This document shows, piece by piece, positions 23,467 through 32,493 of a stretch of DNA of 64,000 bases (positions are counted from its first letter, which is position 1; each line of letters starts with the position of its first letter). Below the pieces are notes generated by a model. The model searched no databases, was not told where the DNA came from, and saw only the letters and a program-made list of their open reading frames with translations. The stretch covers positions 1,724,001 through 1,788,000 of the forward strand of contig NZ_CP095740.1 in the NCBI RefSeq assembly GCF_023078455.1, in the 5' to 3' direction. The translations under genes were made by a program, and so were the position numbers. The stretch is from Luteibacter aegosomatis. Lineage in GTDB: Bacteria > Pseudomonadota > Gammaproteobacteria > Xanthomonadales > Rhodanobacteraceae.

Positions 23467-24034
23467 GGGGCCTGAGTGCCTCGTGACTAGGGGTGAAGAA
23501 TGGGGTAGGGAATGGGAGAGGGAGCTGACTACTCGTGGGGCAACTTTCCGGTGGCGTTCCGATTCTTGCTACCAAGCTGTTCGCGCGGCTTTGTTTATGA
23601 TGACGGCGCATCATTGTGCTTTTTGCGATGTTGTTACCGGAGTGTCGAGTCGGGAAACTGTCGAGCACTTCAAACCGAAGCGTCGATTTCCGCGTGAGGC
23701 TTATTCGTGGGCAAACCTCTATCCTTGCTGTGACGTCTGCCAAGCGTCAAAGCGTGAAAATTATGACGAAATGCTCTTGGCCCCAGACATGGAAGCATTT
23801 CGTTTCGAAGATTATTTTGTTTTCAATTTTCTGACAGGCGAAATCGAGCCGTCGCCTGCTGCGAGTGAGTCTGAGCGTGCTCGAGCAGCGACGACAATTC
23901 GTCTCTACGCGTTAAATAGTGCTGCTCGGAATAAGGCTCGCCTTCAGGAGCTAAGGCAAATGGGACTTGACCGCGAATCTTTGATGGAGGACTGGAACTT
24001 TAGGTTCTTGTACCAGTCTTCTCGTATCGAGTAG
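23444..24034 (+). CDS. PtuB-like HNH endonuclease (Septu-like defence cassette)
   Basis: A 196-residue protein with HCAFCD (C58, C61), TVEHFKPK (H75) and WANLYPCCDVCQASK (N91, C96, C99), i.e. an HNH/zinc-ribbon nuclease core of the TIGR02646/PtuB type. The start is TTG at 23444, seven bases after a perfect AAGGAG inside the end of the ATPase gene; the reading frames overlap by 23 bases. N-terminal FPCIRIEGPECL resembles the conserved beginning of this family, supporting the TTG. It is AT-richer than the host genes. In Septu systems the nuclease is held by the ATPase and released on phage infection; that behaviour here is inference. Confidence 0.75.
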   Translation: MFPCIRIEGPECLVTRGEEWGREWERELTTRGATFRWRSDSCYQAVRAALFMMTAHHCAFCDVVTGVSSRETVEHFKPKRRFPREAYSWANLYPCCDVCQASKRENYDEMLLAPDMEAFRFEDYFVFNFLTGEIEPSPAASESERARAATTIRLYALNSAARNKARLQELRQMGLDRESLMEDWNFRFLYQSSRIE

Positions 24035-24046
24035 AGGTGCCAGATG

Positions 24047-24084
24047 GCCTGAAGAACGCCGCCTGCATGGCTGCGTCTTCAGGC
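24047..24084. terminator. Imperfect inverted repeat between the HNH gene and purB
   Basis: GCCTGAAGAACGC (24047-24059) pairs with GCGTCTTCAGGC (24073-24084) with one bulged base and a 13-base loop. It lies between convergent genes and is placed like a bidirectional terminator, though T-runs are weak. Confidence 0.5.
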
Positions 24085-24098
24085 GTATGAATGCTTCA

Positions 24099-25589
<1,491 letters not shown>

Positions 25590-25624
25590 CTACCTTACGG
25601 ACGTCCCCTCCCGGAGTTCCCCGC

Positions 25625-27022
25625 ATGAGCAAGTTCCGAACCGAACGCGACAGCATGGGCGAGTTGCAGGTGCCCGCCAAAGCCCTCTACGGCGCGCAGA
25701 CCCAACGGGCGGTGGACAACTTCCCGGTCTCGGGGCTCACCATGCCGCGCGAGTTCATCCGCGCGCTGGGCCTGGTCAAGCTGGCCGCCGCCGAGGCCAA
25801 CGTCAAGCTCGGGCACCTGGACAAGGGCGCCGCCAAGGCGATCCGCGCGGCGGCCGAGAAGGTCATCGCGGGCGAGGTCGACGAGCATTTCCCCATCGAC
25901 GTGTTCCAGACCGGTTCGGGTACCAGTTCCAACATGAACGCCAACGAGGTGATCGCCCACCTCGCCGCGGCGGCGGGCACCCAGGTTCACCCGAACGATC
26001 ACGTCAACGCGGGGCAGAGTTCCAACGACGTGATTCCCACCGCGATCCTGGTCAGCGCCTCGCTGGCCACGGGCGAGAAACTCCTGCCCGCGCTGAAGCA
26101 TCTGCGAAAGACCATCGACGTTCGCGCGAAAGAACTGAAAAAGGTCGTCAAGACCGGGCGCACCCATCTGATGGACGCCATGCCGATCACCTTCGGCCAG
26201 GAACTCTCGGGCTGGTCGGCGCAGATCCGCGATGCCGAGGAACGCCTCGGCGACACGCTCAAGCGCACCCGCCGCCTGCCGCAGGGCGGCAGCGCCGTGG
26301 GTACGGGCATCAACGCCGATCCGAAGTTCGGGCCGGCCGTGGCCGTCGAGCTGGGCAAGCTCACGGGCGTGAAGTTCGAGTCCTCCGACAATTACTTCTC
26401 CGGCATGGCCGCGCAGGACGCGCCCGTGGAACTGTCCGGCCAGTTGCGTACGCTGGCGGTGGCGGTCATGAAGATCGCCAACGACCTGCGCTGGATGAAC
26501 TCCGGTCCGTTGGCGGGCCTGGGCGAGATCGAACTGCCGGCCTTGCAGCCGGGCTCGTCGATCATGCCGGGCAAGGTGAACCCGGTGATCCCTGAGGCCG
26601 CCGCGATGGTGGCCGCGCAGGTCATCGGCAACGACGCGACCATCGCGGTGGCCGGCCAGTCGGGCAATTTCCAGCTCAACGTCATGCTGCCGGTGATCGC
26701 CTACAACCTGCTGCAGTCCATCGAGATCCTCGCCAACGTGACGGTGCTGCTGGCCGACAAGGCCATCGCGGGCTTCAAGGTGAACGAAGAACGCGTGCGC
26801 GAGGCGCTCGACAAGAATCCCATCCTGGTCACGGCGCTCAACCCGGTCATCGGCTACGAGAAGGGCGCGGCGACGGCCAAGCAGGCCTACAAGGAAAAGC
26901 GTCCCATCCTGGACGTGGCGCTGGAGACCACCGGGCTGTCCAAGGCCGAACTGGCGAAGCTGCTGGATCCCGCCGCGTTGACCAAGGGAGGTATCCATGG
27001 CGGCGGCGGCGGTGGCGGCTGA
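25625..27022 (+). CDS. fumC: Class II fumarate hydratase
   Basis: A 465-residue oxygen-stable, iron-free fumarase interconverting fumarate and malate. Motifs: KALYGAQTQRAVDNFPVSG, QTGSGTSSNMNANEVIAHLA, GRTHLMDAMPITFGQE and the signature GSSIMPGKVNP, in which the catalytic Ser lies in the mobile SS loop. Length matches E. coli FumC (467). The protein ends in an unusual GGIHGGGGGGG tail, encoded by a run of GGC/GGT codons, absent from the E. coli enzyme as I know it. MSKFRTERDSMG is the conserved N-terminus, supporting the chosen ATG. It is divergent from purB. Confidence 0.95.
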   Translation: MSKFRTERDSMGELQVPAKALYGAQTQRAVDNFPVSGLTMPREFIRALGLVKLAAAEANVKLGHLDKGAAKAIRAAAEKVIAGEVDEHFPIDVFQTGSGTSSNMNANEVIAHLAAAAGTQVHPNDHVNAGQSSNDVIPTAILVSASLATGEKLLPALKHLRKTIDVRAKELKKVVKTGRTHLMDAMPITFGQELSGWSAQIRDAEERLGDTLKRTRRLPQGGSAVGTGINADPKFGPAVAVELGKLTGVKFESSDNYFSGMAAQDAPVELSGQLRTLAVAVMKIANDLRWMNSGPLAGLGEIELPALQPGSSIMPGKVNPVIPEAAAMVAAQVIGNDATIAVAGQSGNFQLNVMLPVIAYNLLQSIEILANVTVLLADKAIAGFKVNEERVREALDKNPILVTALNPVIGYEKGAATAKQAYKEKRPILDVALETTGLSKAELAKLLDPAALTKGGIHGGGGGGG

Positions 27023-27036
27023 GCCAAGCCGACCTA

Positions 27037-27204
27037 CCGAAGGGGTGGGAGCGGACCCTGTCCGCGAACCCTCGGAATAGCGACGGCGAATGAGGCTTCG
27101 CGGTGAGCGGGCGAGCGGTAAAAGCCGGCCCCATCACCGCAAAGCCTCATTCGCTCCAGGCGAAGCCGAGGGTTCGCGGACAGGGTCCGCTCCCACCCCT
27201 TCGG
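27037..27204. repeat. Long composite inverted repeat (REP subtype A pair with nested palindrome)
   Basis: Outer arms 27037-27075 and 27166-27204 are a perfect 39-bp inverted repeat carrying the subtype A REP core. Inner arms 27086-27106 and 27134-27154 are 20/21 complementary. The whole 168-bp block fills most of the fumC-truA gap and could form a very stable cruciform or RNA hairpin. Confidence 0.9.
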
Positions 27205-27252
27205 TCGGTGCACAGTGGTACCCTTGGCCGTTTCCCGACCCGCTGAAACCCC

Positions 27253-28020
27253 ATGCGCATCGCCCTAGGCGTCGAATACGACGGCACCGACTTCCTCGGC
27301 TGGCAACGGCTCAGCCACGGAAAGACGGTGCAGGGCGCGCTCGAGGATGCCCTGGCCGTCGTTGCCGACGAGCCCATCGAGGTGACCGCGGCCGGCCGTA
27401 CCGATGCCGGCGTGCATGGCCGTTGCCAGGTGGTGCATTTCGATACCGACGTGGTGCGCGACATGCGCGGCTGGGTGCTCGGCGCCTGCTCCAACCTGCC
27501 GCGCAGCATGGCCGTCACCTGGGCGCAGCCGGTGGCCGACGATTTCCACGCGCGCTTCTCGGCACGCGCGCGTCGCTATCGCTACCGCTTGCTGCCGCGC
27601 TACGTGCGACCCGCGCTCGACGCGCGTTTCGTCGCCTGGGAACGCAAGCCGCTGGACGCCGCGCGCATGCACGAGGCCGCCCAGGCGCTGATCGGAGAGA
27701 ACGACTTCTCCGCCTTCCGCGCCGTGTCGTGCCAGGCCGCGCACGCGCGGCGCAACGTGCGCGCCATCCGTGTTTTCCGTGACGACATCCACGTCGTGGT
27801 CGAGATCGAGGCCAATGCGTTCCTGCACCACATGGTGCGCAATATCGTCGGTTCGCTCATTCCCATCGGCCGCGGCGAACAGCCCATCGAATGGATGGCC
27901 GAACTGCTCGCCGGCCGCGACCGCGACGTGGCCGGCGCCACCGCGCCGGCGGAAGGCCTGACCTTCCTCGGCCCTCTCTACGAAGCCCATTGGGGCCTGC
28001 CACAGGAAGTGACGCTATGA
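27253..28020 (+). CDS. truA: tRNA pseudouridine(38-40) synthase
   Basis: A 255-residue enzyme modifying U38-U40 in the anticodon arm of many tRNAs. The catalytic Asp is in [11 protein letters not shown] (about 46-56); [11 protein letters not shown] and [13 protein letters not shown] are other TruA signatures. [18 protein letters not shown] is the typical N-terminus. The stop overlaps the trpF start (ATGA). truA beside trpF and accD is a conserved order in Pseudomonas and Xanthomonas. Confidence 0.96.
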   Translation: MRIALGVEYDGTDFLGWQRLSHGKTVQGALEDALAVVADEPIEVTAAGRTDAGVHGRCQVVHFDTDVVRDMRGWVLGACSNLPRSMAVTWAQPVADDFHARFSARARRYRYRLLPRYVRPALDARFVAWERKPLDAARMHEAAQALIGENDFSAFRAVSCQAAHARRNVRAIRVFRDDIHVVVEIEANAFLHHMVRNIVGSLIPIGRGEQPIEWMAELLAGRDRDVAGATAPAEGLTFLGPLYEAHWGLPQEVTL

Positions 28021-28640
28021 CCCGGATCAAATGCTGCGGACTCACCCGCATCGACGACGTGCAGCTCGCCGCGCGCCTCGGCGCCGATGCCGTCGGCTTC
28101 GTGATGACCCACCGGAGCAAGCGTTTCGTCGACCCCGTCGCCGCGGCCGCGCTGCGCGACGCCGTGCCGCCCTTCGTCACCACCGTGGCGTTGGTGATGG
28201 ACGATACGCCCGAGTATGTCGCCGAGGTCGTTCGCGTGCTGCGTCCGGACATGCTCCAGTTCCACGGCGCGGAGACCGACGAGGCCTGCGCCGCGTTCGG
28301 CGTGCGCTATCTCAAGGCCATCGCGATGGGCGAGGGCGAGGCGGCGCTGACGCGCCTGCGAGCCTATCCCCGCGCCGCCGGCCTCCTGCTCGACGGCCAT
28401 GGCCTGGGTGAACTGGGCGGTAGCGGCAAGCGATTCGACTGGTCGACGATGCCCCGGGATATCGCGCAACCCCTCGTCCTCGCCGGTGGACTCACCGCCG
28501 ACAACGTCGGCGAGGCCATCCGCGTCGCCCGTCCCTGGGGCGTAGACGTCTCCAGCGGCATCGAATCGTCGCCGGGCATCAAGGATGGGGATAAGATGGA
28601 GCGCTTCATATCCGCCGTGCGCGCCGTCCCCAGCGCCTGA
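28017..28640 (+). CDS. trpF: Phosphoribosylanthranilate isomerase
   Basis: A 207-residue monofunctional TIM-barrel enzyme for the third step of tryptophan synthesis (PRA to CdRP). RIKCCGLTR at the N-terminus contains the catalytic Cys (KxCG motif); the catalytic Asp lies in [31 protein letters not shown] and [16 protein letters not shown] complete the phosphate-binding end. Translationally coupled to truA by a 4-base overlap and 29 bases ahead of trpB. trpE, trpG, trpD and trpC are not in the window, so the pathway is split, as usual in this group. Confidence 0.96.
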   Translation: MTRIKCCGLTRIDDVQLAARLGADAVGFVMTHRSKRFVDPVAAAALRDAVPPFVTTVALVMDDTPEYVAEVVRVLRPDMLQFHGAETDEACAAFGVRYLKAIAMGEGEAALTRLRAYPRAAGLLLDGHGLGELGGSGKRFDWSTMPRDIAQPLVLAGGLTADNVGEAIRVARPWGVDVSSGIESSPGIKDGDKMERFISAVRAVPSA

Positions 28641-28669
28641 CACGGCCATCGAGAAGGTAGACCAAGGCA

Positions 28670-29881
28670 ATGACCGAGATCGCGGACTTTCACGCCTATC
28701 CCGACGCCCACGGGCGCTTCGGCGACTTCGGCGGCATCTACGTGGCCGAGACGCTCATGGAGCCGCTCGCCGAACTCACCGCCGCCTACGAGAAGCTGCG
28801 CGTCGATCCGGCCTTCATCGCCGAACTGGACCGCGACCTCAAGCATTACGTGGGCCGCCCCAGCCCGATCTACCACGCCGAGCGTCTGTCGAAGCACGTG
28901 GGCGGAGCGCGCATCGTGCTCAAGCGCGAAGACCTCAACCACACCGGCGCGCACAAGATCAACAACACCGTGGGCCAGGCGCTGGTCGCCCGGCACATGG
29001 GCAAGACACGCATCATCGCCGAGACCGGCGCGGGCCAGCATGGCGTGGCCAGCGCCACCGTCGCCGCGCGGCTGGGCCTGAAGTGCGTGGTCTACATGGG
29101 CGCCGTCGACATCGAGCGGCAGAAGATCAACGTCTACCGCATGCGCATGCTCGGCGCCGAGGTGGTGCCGGTCACTTCGGGTTCGAAGACGCTGAAGGAT
29201 GCGCTCAACGAAGCGATGCGCGACTGGGTCACCAACGTCGCCGACACCTTCTACATCATCGGCACCGTGGCCGGTCCGCACCCGTACCCGCAGATGGTAC
29301 GCGACTTCAACGCCATCGCCGGCCGCGAGGCCCGTGCGCAGATGCTCGAGGAGTACGGACGCCTTCCCGACGTCATCACGGCTTGCGTCGGCGGCGGTTC
29401 AAACGCCATCGGCCTGTTCCACGCCTTCCTCAACGATCGCGACGTGCGCATCGTGGGTGCCGAAGCCGCCGGCGACGGCATCGACACCGGCCGGCACGCC
29501 GCCTCGCTCGCCGCGGGCAAGCCGGGCGTGCTGCACGGCAACCGCACGTACGTGCTGTCCGACGCCAATGGCCAGATCATGGAAACCCATTCGGTATCGG
29601 CCGGGCTGGATTACCCGGGCGTCGGTCCCGAGCATGCCTTCCTGAAGGATGCCGGTCGCGCCGAATACGTCGGCGTCACCGACGACGAGGCCCTGGAGGC
29701 GTTCCATCTCCTGGCCCGTACCGAGGGCATTCTCCCCGCGCTCGAATCCAGCCACGCGATCGCCCAGGCGATCAAGCTGGCGCGCGAACTGCCCCAGGAC
29801 GGCATCGTCCTCGCCAACCTTTCCGGGCGTGGCGACAAGGACGTGCACACCATTGCCGCGCGCGAAGGAATCGAACTCTGA
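28670..29881 (+). CDS. trpB: Tryptophan synthase beta chain
   Basis: A 403-residue PLP enzyme condensing indole, channelled from TrpA, with serine to tryptophan. The PLP-Lys segment is [16 protein letters not shown] (about 84-99), the phosphate loop [10 protein letters not shown], and the catalytic Glu lies in [27 protein letters not shown] is also typical. It begins [17 protein letters not shown] after a short extension. Its stop shares one base with the trpA start (TGATG). Confidence 0.98.
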   Translation: MTEIADFHAYPDAHGRFGDFGGIYVAETLMEPLAELTAAYEKLRVDPAFIAELDRDLKHYVGRPSPIYHAERLSKHVGGARIVLKREDLNHTGAHKINNTVGQALVARHMGKTRIIAETGAGQHGVASATVAARLGLKCVVYMGAVDIERQKINVYRMRMLGAEVVPVTSGSKTLKDALNEAMRDWVTNVADTFYIIGTVAGPHPYPQMVRDFNAIAGREARAQMLEEYGRLPDVITACVGGGSNAIGLFHAFLNDRDVRIVGAEAAGDGIDTGRHAASLAAGKPGVLHGNRTYVLSDANGQIMETHSVSAGLDYPGVGPEHAFLKDAGRAEYVGVTDDEALEAFHLLARTEGILPALESSHAIAQAIKLARELPQDGIVLANLSGRGDKDVHTIAAREGIEL

Positions 29882-30681
29882 TGAGCCGCATCGACCGCCG
29901 CTTCGCGGCGCTGAAGTCCGCCGGCCGCACCGGCCTCATTCCCTTCGTGACCGCGGGCGATCCCTCGCCCGACCACGTGGTGCCCCTCATGCACGCGCTG
30001 GTCGCCGCCGGCGCCGACGTCATCGAACTGGGCGTGCCGTTCTCCGACCCGATGGCCGACGGCCCGGTGATCCAGCGTTCCTCCGAACGCGCCATCGAGA
30101 AGGGCGTGAGCCTGACCAACGTGCTCGCCTGGGTCGCGGCCTTCCGTGAGACCGATGCCGACACGCCGATCGTGCTGATGGGTTACCTCAACCCCATCGA
30201 GATGCATGGTTACGCGGAGTTCGCCGAAGAAGCCGTCGAAGCCGGCATCGACGGCATCCTCGTGGTCGATTGCCCGCTGGAGGAGTCCCACGTGCTGGCA
30301 CCGCTGCGGGAGGCCGGTCTCCACCAGATCCTGCTGGCCTCGCCGACCACCGCCGAGCGCCGACTGGGCGCGCTTTGCGAGGCCGCTTCCGGCTTCCTGT
30401 ACTATGTGTCGTTCAACGGCATCACCGGTGCCGCCCAGCTCAGCACCGGCGACATCGCCGAGCGCGTGGCCGGCATCCGGGCTCGCTCGAAGGCGCCGGT
30501 CGCCGTCGGTTTCGGCGTACGCGACGCGGCGTCGGCCAAGGCCATCGGCGAGTTCGCCGATGCCGTGGTCATCGGCAGCGCCCTGGTCCAGCGCCTTGAA
30601 GGTGCGACCTCGGCCGACGATGCCGCCGGCCGGGCGCGGGATTTCCTCGCGCCCATCCGCGCCGCGCTCGACGAGCGCTGA
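29881..30681 (+). CDS. trpA: Tryptophan synthase alpha chain
   Basis: A 266-residue TIM barrel that cleaves indole-3-glycerol phosphate to indole and G3P. The catalytic Glu is in [20 protein letters not shown] and the catalytic Asp in [12 protein letters not shown]; phosphate binding is by [27 protein letters not shown] C-terminal loops. It starts within the trpB stop, which ensures balanced alpha2beta2 synthesis. accD follows after 29 bases. Confidence 0.98.
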   Translation: MSRIDRRFAALKSAGRTGLIPFVTAGDPSPDHVVPLMHALVAAGADVIELGVPFSDPMADGPVIQRSSERAIEKGVSLTNVLAWVAAFRETDADTPIVLMGYLNPIEMHGYAEFAEEAVEAGIDGILVVDCPLEESHVLAPLREAGLHQILLASPTTAERRLGALCEAASGFLYYVSFNGITGAAQLSTGDIAERVAGIRARSKAPVAVGFGVRDAASAKAIGEFADAVVIGSALVQRLEGATSADDAAGRARDFLAPIRAALDER

Positions 30682-30710
30682 GCGGTCGAAACGATACTCG
30701 GAGAGACACG

Positions 30711-31583
30711 ATGAACTGGCTGCAAAAGATCATGACGCCGAAGACCCGTGCGCCCAGCGCGGCCGGCGGCAAGGGCAAGGTGCCCGAGGGCGTCTGGGAG
30801 AAGTGCGCCGGCTGCGGCACGGTTCTCTACAAGCCGGAGCTAGAGAAGTCGCTGATGGTCTGCCCCAAGTGCGGTCATCATCATGCGATCAGTGCGCGCC
30901 TGCGCCTGGCGGCGTTCTTCGACGAGGGCAGCACGACCGAGCTGTGGCCGAAGATGGAAGCCGTCGACGCGCTCAAGTTCAAGGACCAGAAGAAATACAA
31001 AGACCGCGTCGCCGCCGCGCAGAAGTCCACCGGCGAGAAAGATGCCCTGATCGCCATGTCTGGCACGCTGCTCGGGCGACCGCTCGTGTCGGTGGCCTTC
31101 GAGTTCGCTTTCATGGGTGGTTCGATGGGCTCGGTGGTGGGCGAGAAGTTCACGCGCGCCGCGGAGAAGGCCCTGGCCGAGAAGAGCGCGCTGGTCTGCT
31201 TCGCCGCCACCGGCGGTGCGCGCATGCAGGAAGGCCTGTTCTCGCTCATGCAGATGGCGAAGACGTCCGCCGCCCTCGCGCGCATGCGGGATGCCGGCGT
31301 GCCGTACATCTCGGTGCTCACGCATCCCACCACCGGCGGCGTCTCCGCCAGCCTCGGCATGCTGGGCGACATCAACGTGGCCGAGCCGAAGGCGTTGATC
31401 GGCTTCGCCGGCCCGCGCGTCATCGAGCAGACCGTGCGCGAGACGCTGCCGGAGGGTTTCCAGCGGCCGGAGTTCCTCGTCGACCACGGCGCGGTCGACG
31501 TCATCGTCGACCGTCGCGAGATGCGCGACAAGCTGGGGGCGATGCTGGGCATCATGCAGAAGGCGCCGCGCGCGGCGGCTTGA
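30711..31583 (+). CDS. accD: Acetyl-CoA carboxylase carboxyltransferase subunit beta
   Basis: The 290-residue beta subunit carries the N-terminal zinc ribbon CAGCGTVLY...CPKCGHHH (four Cys, about 33-55) and the crotonase-fold carboxyltransferase core ([48 protein letters not shown]). With AccA it transfers carboxyl from biotin to acetyl-CoA, the first step of fatty-acid synthesis. It closes the truA-trpFBA-accD run and is followed by a strong terminator. In many relatives folC comes next; here a lanthipeptide locus does. Confidence 0.97.
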   Translation: MNWLQKIMTPKTRAPSAAGGKGKVPEGVWEKCAGCGTVLYKPELEKSLMVCPKCGHHHAISARLRLAAFFDEGSTTELWPKMEAVDALKFKDQKKYKDRVAAAQKSTGEKDALIAMSGTLLGRPLVSVAFEFAFMGGSMGSVVGEKFTRAAEKALAEKSALVCFAATGGARMQEGLFSLMQMAKTSAALARMRDAGVPYISVLTHPTTGGVSASLGMLGDINVAEPKALIGFAGPRVIEQTVRETLPEGFQRPEFLVDHGAVDVIVDRREMRDKLGAMLGIMQKAPRAAA

Positions 31584-31587
31584 TGCG

Positions 31588-31620
31588 AAAGAAAACCCGG
31601 CGAAAGCCGGGTTTTCTTTT
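31588..31620 (+). terminator. Rho-independent terminator of the trp-accD operon
   Basis: A perfect 14-bp stem with a GAAA loop (arms 31588-31601 and 31606-31619) ends in GGGTTTTCTTTT. It isolates the lanthipeptide genes from accD transcription. Confidence 0.95.
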
Positions 31621-31785
31621 AGGCCGATCGCGGTTTCGCGCCTCGCGTCCGAGCGATAGCTTCACCGACGTGCAACGCCGGGACATCCCTCAACCCTGCC
31701 GAATGCGCTCAACCCCACCTCCCCGCATGGCGAAGAATCGCCCGGCCGGCATGCCGCCGGTCAACCGCGCAAGGAGAGTGACACG

Positions 31786-31998
31786 ATGAACATCGAAACG
31801 ATCCAGGCATCGAACCCGGCGAGCCGTGCCGCCCTGTGGCGCAGCCAAGCCGGCAACGGCAATCCGGCGGGCGAGCTATTCGCGGCGGACTTCGCCGAAG
31901 CCGACATCGTCGGGGGCACCGACATCATCGTGACCAACTGCGTGCTTTGCACCGGCTCGGTTGATGCGAACACCCGTCACGTGCAGTGCGGTGCCTGA
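31786..31998 (+). CDS. Class II lanthipeptide precursor 1 (LanA-like)
   Basis: A 70-residue precursor behind a strong AAGGAG site. The leader (1-44) contains NPAGELF (26-32) and ends AEADIVGG, the NPAG and double-glycine signature of mersacidin/lichenicidin-type class II leaders. The 26-residue core (45-70) has three Cys (core positions 8, 11, 24) and five Ser/Thr (T1, T6, T12, S14, T19), built around TNCVLCTGS. LanM would dehydrate Ser/Thr and add Cys to form up to three (methyl)lanthionines. It is a clear paralogue of the second precursor (leaders collinear, both 44 residues). Product structure and activity are unknown. Confidence 0.88.
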   Translation: MNIETIQASNPASRAALWRSQAGNGNPAGELFAADFAEADIVGGTDIIVTNCVLCTGSVDANTRHVQCGA

Positions 31999-32276
31999 TC
32001 CTTCCGGCGGCGCAGGGAGGCGCTGCCGAATCGGCGCACAACTTTTTCCGCGCCTCCTCAGGGGAGGTAACCGACGGGCCATACAGGAAAAGTTTCCGGT
32101 GCAAGCATCGGGTCGCTCGCGCGCGGCTCTTGTGAACGTCGTGTCCGCGTGGAAAGAATCGCGCGGGGCCGGCAGGAAGGTGGCTTGGTTCATCGCATGC
32201 GTCGCCATTCGCTCTGTCAGCACCACCGACGAAGTCCAGTTTTTCCCAACCGAAACTGTGCAAAAGGAGTGTCACG
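31999..32276 (+). other. Intergenic region between the two lanthipeptide precursors
   Basis: The 278 bases contain an 8-bp inverted repeat (GGAGGCGC 32016-32023 / GCGCCTCC 32050-32057) and then a CCTCC-TCA-GGGGAGG hairpin. They could form an intercistronic terminator or processing site that makes precursor 1 mRNA more abundant, or the gap may hold a second promoter. No further precursor ORF with a GG leader was found in it. Confidence 0.4.
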
Positions 32277-32483
32277 ATGAGCAACGAAATGATCCATGCC
32301 GCCAAATCCGTCAGCCGCGCCACCCAGTGGCGTCACCAGGCCGGTTCCGACAATCCGGCCGGCGAACTGTTCGCGAACGGCTTCGCCGAGGCCGACATCG
32401 TCGGTGGTACGGAAATGCTGGTAACCGGTTGCGCGATGTGTACGGGCTCGATCGAGCACACCATCCGCATCGCCTGCGCCTGA
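32277..32483 (+). CDS. Class II lanthipeptide precursor 2 (LanA-like)
   Basis: A 68-residue paralogue of precursor 1 with its own AAAGGAG site. The 44-residue leader again has NPAGELF and ends FAEADIVGG. The 24-residue core has Cys at 8, 11 and 23 and Ser/Thr at T1, T6, T12, S14, T18, centred on TGCAMCTGS. The spacing T-x4-T-x-C-x2-C-T-x-S is identical to precursor 1, while the last Thr and Cys positions shift by one, so the terminal ring may differ slightly. The single LanM gene begins 10 bases after the stop. A two-peptide lantibiotic is possible, but the cores are too alike to be obviously alpha/beta partners. Confidence 0.88.
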   Translation: MSNEMIHAAKSVSRATQWRHQAGSDNPAGELFANGFAEADIVGGTEMLVTGCAMCTGSIEHTIRIACA

Positions 32484-32493
32484 TCGTCTCGCC

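Noticed and set aside
22018..24034. Retron (Ec78-like) with PtuAB effector
   Set aside because: No reverse transcriptase or msr/msd-like RNA is seen beside the ATPase/HNH pair.
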